Assembly: GCA_015075625.1 (NCBI GenBank)
Contig: JABTTZ010000001.1
Coordinates: forward strand, 124,001 to 188,000
Length of the DNA stretch: 64,000 bases
DNA from: Anaerolineales bacterium
GTDB lineage: Bacteria; Chloroflexota; Anaerolineae; Aggregatilineales; UBA2796
Reading direction: 5' to 3'
Within the stretch, counting starts at the first letter, position 1. Each line of letters opens with the position of its first letter. Below, in pieces: positions 45,062 through 53,749 of this stretch. Position numbers and translations under genes: made by a program. Below the pieces are notes generated by a model. The model saw nothing but the letters and a program-made list of their open reading frames with translations, did not search any database and had not been told where the DNA came from.

Positions 45062-45375
45062 GTGCTACACCACCACTCCGCCGCAATGGAATGCTGTGGG
45101 CGGTGGTGGCGGTTGCCTTTGGGGAGTCTGAGGCGGCGATCCTTGCTGGACGGTTGCAAAGTTTGGGGATTCCCGCTTTCTTAGAGCGTGAGGCGCTAGG
45201 GTCGGTCTTGCCGTTGGGTATTGGGATCGGTCAGATTCGCATCCTCGTCCCCGAAGATGCCTACGAATTGGCAATGGCAATTTTATATCCGGCTGAGGGG
45301 ACGCTTCTCACCGACGGGTTGGAGTCAGACGGCGAGGATTGGGAATGGGAGGACGATGAAAGCGATCCTCATTGA
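45058..45375 (+). CDS. DUF2007-type putative signal-transducing protein
   Basis: A small protein of 105 residues. The pattern VAVAFGESEAAILAGRLQSL, then GIPAFLEREALGS and IRILVPEDAYELAMAIL, matches the DUF2007 fold, a ferredoxin-like unit often linked to signalling. The tail is very acidic (DGEDWEWEDDESDPH). The ATGA overlap with the kinase gene points to joint synthesis, and the 20-base overlap with the next gene extends the unit. Confidence 0.75.
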   Translation: MSATPPLRRNGMLWAVVAVAFGESEAAILAGRLQSLGIPAFLEREALGSVLPLGIGIGQIRILVPEDAYELAMAILYPAEGTLLTDGLESDGEDWEWEDDESDPH

Positions 45376-46327
45376 TGCACCCGGTGCGTCGGAGGTCATG
45401 CGTTATGGCGACGCTCCTGATCCAATCCCGGCGGAGGGTGAGCTTCTCATCCGCGTAGCGGCGGCTGGCGTCAACCGCGCTGATCTCCTTCAGCGTGCCG
45501 GTGCCTATCCACCGCCCAAAGATGCCTCACCCATCCTCGGTTTGGAGATTGCTGGGGAGGTTGTGCAAGGGGCGGGCGACTTCCAACGCGGAGATCGCGT
45601 CATGGGGGTGGTCACGGGCGGCGGCTATGCCGACTATGCGGTGATTCCGTCAGGGATGGCGCTGCGCATTCCCAAACCTATCGCTACGGTGGATGCCGCC
45701 GCCCTTCCAGAGGCGTTTCTCACCGCCTACCTGAATATGATCACCCTCGGCGGGCTGCGCTCTGGTGAACGGATTCTGATCCATGCCGGGGCAAGCGGGG
45801 TTGGCACGGCAGCCATTCAAGTGGCGCGGATTGTGGGGGCAACGATTCTCGCTACTGCTGGATCGCCGGAAAAGTGCGATCTATGCCGATCACTTGGGGC
45901 AGAGATCACTGTGAATTACAAGAGGGAGTCCTTCCTTGAGGCTGCCCAAGCGGTTGGCGGGGTGGATATGATCCTCGATTTTATTGGTTCGCCCTATTGG
46001 GCGGATAATCTCGCCGCCTTGCGCAGCGGTGGACGGGTGCTTTTGATTGGCTTTTTAGGTGGCAGCAGTGGGACTCTTGATCTGGCACCCATTTTAACCA
46101 AAAGCCTCACCGTGCGGGGGACAACACTGCGACGGACGCCGCTCTCCGAAAAAATTGCCCTAACCCGCGCCTTTGAAGCCTTTGCCGCCACACATTGGGC
46201 AAGGGGGGAACTGCGCCCCATCATTGATTCCGTCTTTCCGCTTTCGGAAGCATCCGCCGCCCATCGCCGCATGATGCAACATGCCAATTTAGGGAAAATT
46301 CTTTTGCGTACTGAGCAAGCCGAATGA
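45356..46327 (+). CDS. NAD(P)H quinone oxidoreductase, PIG3-type (zinc-free MDR family)
   Basis: Medium-chain reductase without catalytic zinc. The N-terminal half has VAAAGVNRADLLQRAGAYPP (about 33-52) and PILGLEIAGEV. The nucleotide-binding motif is HAGASGVGTAAIQVA near residues 141-155. ATG 45356 has GGGAGGA upstream; a longer frame to 45221 would lie inside the DUF2007 gene. Length 323, as in TP53I3-like quinone reductases. The overlap puts it in the kinase unit. Confidence 0.88.
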   Translation: MKAILIDAPGASEVMRYGDAPDPIPAEGELLIRVAAAGVNRADLLQRAGAYPPPKDASPILGLEIAGEVVQGAGDFQRGDRVMGVVTGGGYADYAVIPSGMALRIPKPIATVDAAALPEAFLTAYLNMITLGGLRSGERILIHAGASGVGTAAIQVARIVGATILATAGSPEKCDLCRSLGAEITVNYKRESFLEAAQAVGGVDMILDFIGSPYWADNLAALRSGGRVLLIGFLGGSSGTLDLAPILTKSLTVRGTTLRRTPLSEKIALTRAFEAFAATHWARGELRPIIDSVFPLSEASAAHRRMMQHANLGKILLRTEQAE

Positions 46328-46497
46328 GAGGATAGCCCCCTCAAATTTTCTCCCGTTGACCACAGGCAAAAGTCATGCTACTATCTTGCAAAGCATCCAC
46401 TTGCCCACGATCTGCTTCAGCATTCAAATTCAACTGAACTGATTCATTTTCCAACCAAAACCTCATCCCACATACCGCAAAGGTAGTACAGACGCTC

Positions 46498-47778
46498 ATG
46501 GATATTGCAGAACTGGAAACCACGACCTTAGATGGTCTACGTACCCTCGCCCGCGATGTCGGCATTGCCGGCTACAGCCGCTTAAAGAAACCCGATTTGA
46601 TCCTCCGCTTGCTCCGTGATAAGGCAGAAAAACAGGGGCATGAACTGCGTGGAGGTGTCTTAGAAATCATTGATGATGGCATTGGGTTTCTCCGCTCCGA
46701 ACACTACCTCCCCGGTCAAGATGATATTTATGTCAGCCAGACACAAATTCGGCGCTTTGGGTTGCGGACGGGCGATATGGTCATTGGGCAAGTGCGCCCA
46801 CCAAAAGATACAGAAAAGTATTTTGGCTTGCTAAGGGTAGAGGCGGTAAACGGCATTGATCCCGAAATTGCCAAGTCCCGTCCCGTTTTTGAGCAGTTGA
46901 CGCCCATTTTCCCCCTCACACGCTTCAACCTTGAATCGAACCCCCGGATGCTTTCCACCCGCTTGTTAAACTTGATTGCCCCGATTGGCAAGGGGCAGCG
47001 CGGGTTGATCGTCTCTCCCCCGAAGGCGGGCAAAACCACAGTCCTAAAGGAAATTGCCAACGCTATCAGCAAAAATCACCCAGAAGCGCATCTAATGATC
47101 GTCCTCATTGGGGAGCGCCCTGAAGAAGTGACCGATATTGACCGCTCGGTGGATGCCGAAGTGGTCAGCAGCACCTTTGATGATCCGGTCACCGACCATG
47201 TACGTGTGGCAGAGATGGCGCTGGAGCGGGCAAAACGCCTTGTGGAAGTTGGGAAACACGTGGTGATCATGCTCGACAGCATCACTCGCCTGACCCGCGC
47301 CTACAACTTGACTGTGCCGCCGTCGGGACGGACGCTCTCTGGCGGTCTTGATCCCTCGGCGCTTTACCCGCCAAAGCATTTCTTTGGCGCGGCGCGTAAC
47401 ATTGAGGAAGGCGGTTCGCTGACGATCATCGCCACTTGCTTGGTGGATACCAACAGCAAGTTGGACGAGGTGATTTACGAGGAATTCAAGGGGACGGGCA
47501 ACATGGAACTTCATCTGAGCCGGAAGCTCCAAGAACGGCGCATTTTCCCCGCCTTTGACATTGAAAAGTCCTCTACGCGGCGGGAAGAACTCCTCCTCGG
47601 ACCGGATATTCTCCAGCGCGTGTTCGTCATGCGGCGGATGTTTGGTCAGTTGGTGGGCGACCCCATGAAAGACAAAGATGCGGGCATGGGGATGATCGGT
47701 GCAACGGAGGCGCTGCTCACCCGCCTTCGCCAAACGGATAACAACGAGGAATTCCTCGAAACGCTGGAACGTGGGTAA
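46498..47778 (+). CDS. rho: Transcription termination factor Rho
   Basis: Hexameric RNA helicase that ends transcription of untranslated RNA. The N-terminal Rho-N helix bundle (TLDGLRTLARDVGIAGYSRL, about 10-29) precedes the RNA-binding cold-shock-like domain (GGVLEIIDDGIGFLR, about 52-66). The ATPase has Walker A SPPKAGKTT near 171-179, Walker B VVIMLDSITRL near 256-266 and the Q/R-loop region VPPSGRTLSGG. Length 426, without the large insertion seen in Actinobacteria. The 170-base leader (46328-46497) may hold autoregulation, but I see no defined structure. Confidence 0.95.
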   Translation: MDIAELETTTLDGLRTLARDVGIAGYSRLKKPDLILRLLRDKAEKQGHELRGGVLEIIDDGIGFLRSEHYLPGQDDIYVSQTQIRRFGLRTGDMVIGQVRPPKDTEKYFGLLRVEAVNGIDPEIAKSRPVFEQLTPIFPLTRFNLESNPRMLSTRLLNLIAPIGKGQRGLIVSPPKAGKTTVLKEIANAISKNHPEAHLMIVLIGERPEEVTDIDRSVDAEVVSSTFDDPVTDHVRVAEMALERAKRLVEVGKHVVIMLDSITRLTRAYNLTVPPSGRTLSGGLDPSALYPPKHFFGAARNIEEGGSLTIIATCLVDTNSKLDEVIYEEFKGTGNMELHLSRKLQERRIFPAFDIEKSSTRREELLLGPDILQRVFVMRRMFGQLVGDPMKDKDAGMGMIGATEALLTRLRQTDNNEEFLETLERG

Positions 47779-47829
47779 GCCGCTAGAAGAAATAGTTCAA
47801 GCGCACAGAGCGCACAATGATATCGCCCG

Positions 47830-47940
47830 CCGCTAAAAGGCGTGTCCGAGAACTAAGTACAAAGACAACGAAAAGGCGGGATAACACATGATCCCGCCGC
47901 TAAAGCAGCGGGCTGAAAACAGCCACCCCTTCGGGGCTTA
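47830..47940. repeat. Inverted-repeat end and REP-like family A copy
   Basis: At 47830-47852 CTAAAAGGCGTGTCCGAGAAC matches the ends of the element at 57656-57955. From 47891 to 47940 comes CCCGCCGCTAAAGCAGCGGG, then CCCCTTCGGGGC, the inverted form of the REP-like pair. Both lie in the 393-base gap after rho, which contains no gene. Confidence 0.55.
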
Positions 47941-48034
47941 AAAGGCATTGTTACCCAGGGGTTTTTGCTTTCCTCACGCCAAAAGAATGTTTTTGCTTGT
48001 ACTGAGTAGACCACCACACAGATAGATAGGGTTT

Positions 48035-48145
48035 CACCCCACCCCTTCCCCCTCCCCGTAAACGGAGAGGGGGAAGGCATTCTCCCCCTTTCCCTGTGTA
48101 CGGGGAAAGGCGACTGCTGCGCAGTAACCGGGGGGGATAGGAGGT
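48035..48145. repeat. C-rich/G-rich palindromic block sharing a segment with 57750
   Basis: CCCCTTCCCCCTCCCCG pairs with CGGAGAGGGGGAAGG, then CCCCCTTTCCC pairs with GGGGAAAGG. The right part, read on the minus strand, contains CGGTTACTGCGCAGCAGTCG and then GCCTTTCCCC, which is also found on the plus strand at about 57765-57795. So this is a real two-copy repeat, not only base composition. Confidence 0.6.
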
Positions 48146-48171
48146 CTTCTAGAAATCCCTGTGGCGGACTA

Positions 48172-49221
48172 CTAGGGATGCAGTCCGGCAAAACCTAGCC
48201 CCGCCCCCTCAGGCAAGCCAAGCATCAGATTCATACACTGCACGGCGCTGCCCGCCGCCCCCTTACCAAGATTATCTATCGCACAAAGGGCGACGATACG
48301 CCCCGTTTCCGGCTGTACCTCCCACCCAACATCGGCAAAGTTTGTGCCTGCCAGCCACTTTGGTTCAGGGTGACGGTGAATCCCCGTTTTATCGTGAACA
48401 ATGCGCACGAACGGCTCGTCGCTGTAGGCGGCGCGGTAGGCACGCCACAGCGCCTTATCGTCTGTCCCCGGATGGGTAAAGACTTGTGCCGTCGCCATGA
48501 CCCCACGCACCATCTCAATGCTATTCACCGTCAGATAGACATTCCCCACACCCAACGATTGGGCAACCTCTGCCTCGTGGCGGTGTCCGACGGCGGCAAA
48601 GGTGCGCACAACACCGCTCCGTTCGGGGTGGTGGCTGCCCGGACTGCTTGTCGCCCCACCCTCTGATGACCCTACCTTGAGATCAACGGTCACCGGACGT
48701 GTGGGATCGATCAGTCCGGCTTTGACGAGGGGCAAGAGGGCGAGAGTCGCCGCTGTTGCGTTGCAGCCCACCCCGCTGGCATACTGAGCGCCCCGCAATG
48801 CCTCGCGGTTGATCTCCGGCAGCCCGTAGATGAATTTCTCCACCCATGCGGGGGCGCTGTGAGGTTCATCGTAGTAGGTTTGATAGATCGCTAGGTTGCG
48901 CAGCCGAAAATCTGCCGAGAGGTCGATGATGTGCTTTGCCAAGCCAGCGAGGTGATCAATGCGTTTTTGTGCTTCCCCATGAGGGAGCGCCAAAAATAGT
49001 ACATCACAGGGCTGGATGGTCGTTGCTGAGACGAACTGAAGGTTAGTCACCTTCCGTAGATTAGGATGGATACTGTAGACGTGCTTCCCAGCGTTCGATT
49101 CAGAGGTGATTTGCCCGATTTCAACGTTGGGGTGCCCGAGCAGAAGGCGCAAAACCTCCCCACCCGTGTAGCCCGACGCCCCGATGATGCTCACCCGCAA
49201 TGTGTCGCTCAGGGCGCTCAT
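48172..49221 (-). CDS. lysY: LysW-linked aminoadipate/glutamate phosphate reductase (ArgC/LysY)
   Basis: ArgC-family NADPH reductase, predicted to reduce the acyl phosphate on the LysW-bound substrate. The NADPH motif [20 protein letters not shown] is at about residues 11-30. The catalytic Cys is in [16 protein letters not shown] near 147-162. [19 protein letters not shown] contains the His used in catalysis. Length 349. It overlaps lysX by four bases. Whether the route leads to lysine, arginine or both cannot be read from these genes alone; lysZ, lysJ and lysK are absent. Confidence 0.87.
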   Translation of the reverse strand: MSALSDTLRVSIIGASGYTGGEVLRLLLGHPNVEIGQITSESNAGKHVYSIHPNLRKVTNLQFVSATTIQPCDVLFLALPHGEAQKRIDHLAGLAKHIIDLSADFRLRNLAIYQTYYDEPHSAPAWVEKFIYGLPEINREALRGAQYASGVGCNATAATLALLPLVKAGLIDPTRPVTVDLKVGSSEGGATSSPGSHHPERSGVVRTFAAVGHRHEAEVAQSLGVGNVYLTVNSIEMVRGVMATAQVFTHPGTDDKALWRAYRAAYSDEPFVRIVHDKTGIHRHPEPKWLAGTNFADVGWEVQPETGRIVALCAIDNLGKGAAGSAVQCMNLMLGLPEGAGLGFAGLHP

Positions 49222-50090
49222 TGGGCGATCCTCTCAGCGGCAAGGGCGAGGGCGTAGTCGGCAACGCGCCCCGGAATATCGACACCGGTAGGCTCAATGC
49301 TGTTGCGAAACTCCATCGTATGATTGATCTCATTAATCAAAAACCCGCGATCCGGGTCTTCTAAGACATCAATCGCCACGATCCCGCCACCCACCGCTTG
49401 CGCCGCCCGCCGGGAAATATCGGCAAGGTCGGGCGTCACGGGGCAGTTTGCCGCTTTGCCGCCCCGCGCTGTGTTTGTGATCCAGTGAGGGGAATTTCGG
49501 TAGATGGCGCAGATCACCTCATCACCGACAACGAATGCCCGAATATCCCGTCCGGGTTTGCGAATCAACTCTTGAATGTAGAAAATGCCGTGTTGAAAGC
49601 CGCCCAAGACCTCTTTATGTTCGAGGATTGCCTCGGCTGCATCCCGATCATTCACTCGCGCCAAGAGCCTTCCCCATGAGCCGATCACGGGCTTAAGGAC
49701 GACAGGATAGCCGAATTCCTCAATGGCGATGAGCGCCGACTCCGCGGTAAAAGCAACCTTGCAGCGCGGCTGTGCCACACCCGCCTTCTCAAGCGCCGTT
49801 GTCGTCAGCAGTTTATCGGCGCAGGTGTTCGCCGTCTGCCAGCGGTTGATACAGCGGTTGCCCGCTGCCTCTAACAGATGCAAGGCATACAGCCCTCGTG
49901 AGGTACTCACTGAGCGTTCGAGGATCACATCGTAGGGGAGGGTCGCCATGCCTGTGGTAAAAATGAGTTCATCATCGTTGATTAGGGTCACGGCTGCGCC
50001 GCGTGCTTCAAAGGCGGTGAGCAGGTGTTTTTCCTCCACGCGGATGCGCGAGGCGATGATCCCAACACGGAGAGCGGTTGCGCTGCTCAC
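49218..50090 (-). CDS. lysX: LysW ligase (LysX/ArgX, ATP-grasp family)
   Basis: This ATP-grasp enzyme attaches the amino group of aminoadipate or glutamate to the C-terminal Glu of LysW. Marks are [20 protein letters not shown] near residues 131-150, [13 protein letters not shown] near 206-218 and [15 protein letters not shown] near 254-268. GTG 50090 overlaps the lysW stop by four bases (GTGA) and is preferred to GTG 50099. Length about 290. It lies between lysW and lysY in one coupled unit. The loop that sets substrate specificity was not assessed. Confidence 0.88.
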   Translation of the reverse strand: MSSATALRVGIIASRIRVEEKHLLTAFEARGAAVTLINDDELIFTTGMATLPYDVILERSVSTSRGLYALHLLEAAGNRCINRWQTANTCADKLLTTTALEKAGVAQPRCKVAFTAESALIAIEEFGYPVVLKPVIGSWGRLLARVNDRDAAEAILEHKEVLGGFQHGIFYIQELIRKPGRDIRAFVVGDEVICAIYRNSPHWITNTARGGKAANCPVTPDLADISRRAAQAVGGGIVAIDVLEDPDRGFLINEINHTMEFRNSIEPTGVDIPGRVADYALALAAERIAQ

Positions 50091-50251
50091 TCTCCCCAAT
50101 CCTCCTGTTCCATCGGCGCGGGTTCAAGGGTCAGCGGCTCTAGGGCAGTCACTTCAAGTTCAACGCCACAATCCGGGCAAGAGACGATCTCGCCCCGCAT
50201 GGGCTTGGTCAGATCGATCACGGCGTCACATTCGGGACAATTCGAGGACAT
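50087..50251 (-). CDS. lysW: Amino-group carrier protein LysW
   Basis: LysW carries biosynthetic intermediates of lysine or arginine on its C-terminal glutamate, protecting the amino group. The 54-residue protein has two CxxC pairs of a zinc ribbon ([11 protein letters not shown] near residues 4-14, and [12 protein letters not shown] near 28-39) and ends in the diagnostic EDWGE. The start ATG 50251 has AAGGAG ten bases upstream. It is too short for many gene finders. lysX starts within its stop codon. A terminator-like hairpin stands about 90 bases upstream. Confidence 0.93.
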   Translation of the reverse strand: MSSNCPECDAVIDLTKPMRGEIVSCPDCGVELEVTALEPLTLEPAPMEQEDWGE

Positions 50252-50340
50252 AACTCAACGCTCCTTCAAGCAAAAGCGCACAATCAGAACGAGGCAGCCA
50301 AACGGGTCTGAGTGTATCAGATGGCAGTAGTACCGAGGCA

Positions 50341-50375
50341 AAAAACAGCCCCTCCGCAGAATTGTGGAAGGGCTG
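50341..50375 (-). terminator. Rho-independent terminator upstream of lysW
   Basis: On the minus strand AGCCCTTCC and GGAGGGGCT form a nine-base stem with one mismatch and a ten-base loop, followed by GTTTTTTG. It lies about 90 bases before lysW and 400 bases after the FHA-ABC gene on the same strand. It may simply end that transcript, or act as an attenuator for the lys genes. Confidence 0.65.
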
Positions 50376-50476
50376 GCATGTTCCGGCAACTGGCAAGCGG
50401 CACGAAACCCTTCCTAGAGGGGTGGTTTTTTTGCCGCCTTTTTTGGTTGCTTCGGCGCTGATCAGTACGGGTTATT

Positions 50477-50638
50477 GCAGTACCCTCACTGGTTGGTCTG
50501 CAACCAGCCTTCTTACAAGAAGGGCGGGCGTCGTTCGTTTACCCCGTGATCACCACTGCCTAACCCATTGGTAAGTATATCGTGATACGTGGGGCTGTCA
50601 ACCATTAAGGGGTCAATCTCCTTGAAAAATGCTGTAGG
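50477..50638 (+). repeat. Dispersed structured element, copy 3 of 3
   Basis: About 162 bases, most of them shared with copies 1 and 2. Hairpin 1 has loop GTCTG, and hairpin 2 is CCTTCT and AGAAGG around TACA. It ends with TTGAAAAATGCTGTAGG. Here it does not touch a gene: it lies in the 525-base gap between lysW and the FHA-ABC gene. The rest of that gap (50376-50476 and 50639-50776) has no gene I can support. Confidence 0.75.
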
Positions 50639-50776
50639 TGCAAAGGTATCATAAGGCAGAAAGGTTGTCAACAGCAAAATACCTCAAAGATGTTAGGCGC
50701 TTTCCCTTATGCAGCAGAGAGCAGGGAGATGAGGTGGGAAGGATCACCCTCCCCACACTCCATCAGTGGATTATCC

Positions 50777-53569
50777 TCACAACCCCTCGCCGCGTCTTAG
50801 GACAAGCGCTGCCCCGCTCAGAAAGACCACCGAAAAGACGAGCAGCGCCCCCCACCGAATAACCAACCCGTCCGGCGTTATCGGGTAGGTCACGTTGAGC
50901 GCAGGTGGGGCAGGGAAATACTGCTTGGCAGCAGGCGCACCCGTCAATGGCTGTCCTGTGCGTGGGTTGACGGGGACCGTCTCCACGACAATGCGCCCTT
51001 CAGCGTTCCGCTGCACAATATCCACCGTGCCACCGAGAGCCTCTAGCGACCAGCGCGTCACCGTCAGCCGCGAGAGTGGCTCAAGCGCCCCATCCATCTT
51101 GAACAAGACCCCCGGAAAGAGAATTTGCAGAAACAAAACAGCAAGGACGGTATAGGTAACGGCGTTCGTCTCCTTGCTGATTGCCGAGATGAACACTCCG
51201 ATGCTCACCCCTGCCGCCGCTGTCAGCGCCATCGTGACGAAGATTTCGATAATCCCGGGCAAGATCACGCCCTTTGCCGGAAGCTCAACCCCAAACGACA
51301 CGGTGATCATCAGCAGCACACAACTGATCACCGCCAGCGCTGTGTAGACGATCACCTTCGAGGCAAGGTAGGGAATCACCCGCAGATTGACCATCCGTTC
51401 GCGCAGAAAGAGCGTTTTCTCGCTGACTACTGTGTATGCCGAGGCGAAAATACCAAACAAGGTGATGGCAAGGGCGACGATGAACAGCAACCGCTGTGCC
51501 TCGCTTGCCGGAGAAAACGTCCCCACCCCACGCACTTGGGGTTGGGAATTCGCCCGCCCACTAGAGCCGCCTGTTCCCCCGCCTGTTGGGGTGGGTGTTG
51601 CGGTGGCGCTGCTTTCGGCGTTGGGCGTTGGGGTCAGGTTTGTCGGGGCGACAGTGGCGACGGGTTCAAGCGGGAGTTTGTCGAGGATGAGAAGGTAATC
51701 GCTGCTATCGCCGCGACTGATAAACATCTTTCCCCGCGTGTTTTCAACCTGATCGCGGCTGATTAACCCCAAGAATAAGCCCACTAGCGGCAAGATCAGC
51801 AAGAGCGCGATGATCGTCCGCGTATCACGGCGGACAAGCGCCACCGTGCGATCCGTCAGCACCCGCGCCTGCTGCATGAACGTCCCCCGCCGCGCCCCTT
51901 GCAAACGCTTGTTGCCCAGAACACTTTCGCCGCTGCCTTTGCCCCCTGTTTGGCGAAGGCTTTCCTGACCTGCCTTGCCCAACCGCTCCGTGACATAGCT
52001 GGCGTAGATCGGGCTGGTGCGAAACCGATCTGCCCACAGTTTGGCTGCCTCTTGTGCGCCGATCTTATCGCCCTTCATGGCGTTTTGAGCGGTGGCGACA
52101 TTAAAGACCATTGTCTGGTTTGCCGCCTGTGCCGTTGCCACTTCGGGAATTTGCTGGACGCGATTGTAGACTTCGGAATAATCTTGCGCCCCGAAGAATG
52201 TCAGGGCGTCTTTCGGTGGTCCGAAGTAGACCAAATGCCCACGCGCCATGAATGCCACGTAATCACAGAGTTCAATGTTCAGCGTTGTATGGGTGACCAC
52301 GACGACGACATGCCCTCGGTTAGCAAGGTTGCGCAGCGTGTTCATCAGCGATTTATCCAACCCCGGATCAAGCCCGGAGGACGGTTCATCAAGGAACAAC
52401 ATGCTCGGCTCTGCCATGAGTTCAAGGGCAATGCTCACACGCTTGCGCTGCCCGCCGCTCAAGCGTCCCACAAAGCGCTCTCGAAAATCGGTCAGTTCAA
52501 GGTCTTTCAGAACGCGCTCAACGCGCTCCAAGCGGGCTTCTTCTGGCTCGTTGGGGAAACGCAGCCGCGCCCCAAAGGTGAGGCACTGAAAGACCGTCAG
52601 CGCGTCTTGCACAATGTCGAACTGGGGAACATACCCCACCAGCGGTTGATAGAGGTCGTAATTTTCGTAAAAATTGCGCCCGTTGATCAGCACTTGCCCA
52701 CCCGTCGCCCGATACGCGCCGTTCAGCGCCTTAAGCAGTGTCGATTTTCCCGATCCGCTCCCGCCAATCACCGCCACGAAATCTTTTGGCTTTAGAGAGA
52801 GAGCAACCTCCCGCATCGTGTTCAGCGTCCGCTTGCGAATCATCCCTGTTTGGTAGGTCATTTCGAGGTTCACGGCGTCCATCTCGAAACGCTGTGTCGC
52901 TGCCAAGCGGATGAGTGCTTTTCCTTTGTAGACAAACAGCGCCAAATCAATGCGGATCACGTCATCGGGGACAAGGCGGTATTCGCCGTTCGTTTTCAGG
53001 GGGCGATCATTGACGAATGTGCCGTTTTCGCTGCCCAAATCGCGCAGGATATGCCCATTGCCGGCTTGGATAATCTCGGCGTGCCGCCACGAGACAGCCC
53101 CACTGTGGAGCGAAATAGCCGCCTTCGGATCGCGTCCAATGGTAATAGGGAAATTTTCCAGGGGATAGACCTTCCCCACCGATTCACTGCCCAACGCCCG
53201 CTCAATCGGGTTGGAATATTGGATGGTCACCCCGCGTTTATCACGCCCCTGAAGGCGGATCGTGTTGCCGTCGCGAAGGAGGGCGCTCCCTTCGATAGAT
53301 TGATCGTTGACGAGGACGCCGTTGAATTCGGTCAGATCGTAGAGGCGGTAACTTGTCCCTTCCTGAACAAGGCGGGCATGGCGTTTTTCCACACCGGGCA
53401 TGTTCACGGTAATGTCTTGACTGGCATCCGCGCCGATATTGGCAAGACGCTGCGCCAAACGAACCGTGAAGGGTGCGCCAACGTCAGGTGTAATCCGTAG
53501 GCTTGGTAGCCGTTCGTCAATTTCGCCCCCCCGTATGGAGAGCGTCGCGCTTGGTGGTTGGTCAGCCAT
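50777..53569 (-). CDS. Double-FHA ABC transporter (ATPase and ABC-2 membrane domain fused)
   Basis: Two FHA domains come first: one at about residues 25-125 (NMPGVEKRHARLVQEG, TEFNGVLVNDQ), one at about 140-230 (ITIGRDPKAAISL, SWRHAEIIQ, LGSENGTFVNDRPL). FHA domains bind phosphothreonine peptides. The ATPase follows with Walker A GGSGSGKST near 268-276, signature RLSGGQRKRV near 372 and SMLFLDEPSSGLD. A white/ABCG-type ABC-2 membrane domain spans about 570-930, interrupted by a Thr/Pro-rich outer loop. ATG 53569 is chosen; a longer frame adds 19 doubtful residues. 930 residues. Control by a Ser/Thr kinase is likely, but none is in view. Confidence 0.87.
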   Translation of the reverse strand: MADQPPSATLSIRGGEIDERLPSLRITPDVGAPFTVRLAQRLANIGADASQDITVNMPGVEKRHARLVQEGTSYRLYDLTEFNGVLVNDQSIEGSALLRDGNTIRLQGRDKRGVTIQYSNPIERALGSESVGKVYPLENFPITIGRDPKAAISLHSGAVSWRHAEIIQAGNGHILRDLGSENGTFVNDRPLKTNGEYRLVPDDVIRIDLALFVYKGKALIRLAATQRFEMDAVNLEMTYQTGMIRKRTLNTMREVALSLKPKDFVAVIGGSGSGKSTLLKALNGAYRATGGQVLINGRNFYENYDLYQPLVGYVPQFDIVQDALTVFQCLTFGARLRFPNEPEEARLERVERVLKDLELTDFRERFVGRLSGGQRKRVSIALELMAEPSMLFLDEPSSGLDPGLDKSLMNTLRNLANRGHVVVVVTHTTLNIELCDYVAFMARGHLVYFGPPKDALTFFGAQDYSEVYNRVQQIPEVATAQAANQTMVFNVATAQNAMKGDKIGAQEAAKLWADRFRTSPIYASYVTERLGKAGQESLRQTGGKGSGESVLGNKRLQGARRGTFMQQARVLTDRTVALVRRDTRTIIALLLILPLVGLFLGLISRDQVENTRGKMFISRGDSSDYLLILDKLPLEPVATVAPTNLTPTPNAESSATATPTPTGGGTGGSSGRANSQPQVRGVGTFSPASEAQRLLFIVALAITLFGIFASAYTVVSEKTLFLRERMVNLRVIPYLASKVIVYTALAVISCVLLMITVSFGVELPAKGVILPGIIEIFVTMALTAAAGVSIGVFISAISKETNAVTYTVLAVLFLQILFPGVLFKMDGALEPLSRLTVTRWSLEALGGTVDIVQRNAEGRIVVETVPVNPRTGQPLTGAPAAKQYFPAPPALNVTYPITPDGLVIRWGALLVFSVVFLSGAALVLRRGEGL

Positions 53570-53749
53570 GCCTAAATGTATCCCCCGTTGTGTGCTGCGG
53601 ATTAAGGTATGTCTAGTATGGCGCAATGCCGTTGGGAGTCAAACGAGGGAAAAACGATTGGGTATTTTAGGGTAGTAGTAGGGTGAAAGGGAAGCACCCC
53701 CCCTGTTTGTCTCCACCCCCAAAAGGGTGGAGCGTGCTTTTTAATGAGC

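Noticed and set aside
50400-50440. Possible plus-strand terminator near a T-run at 50427
   Set aside because: The stem is short and mismatched, and no plus-strand gene precedes it.
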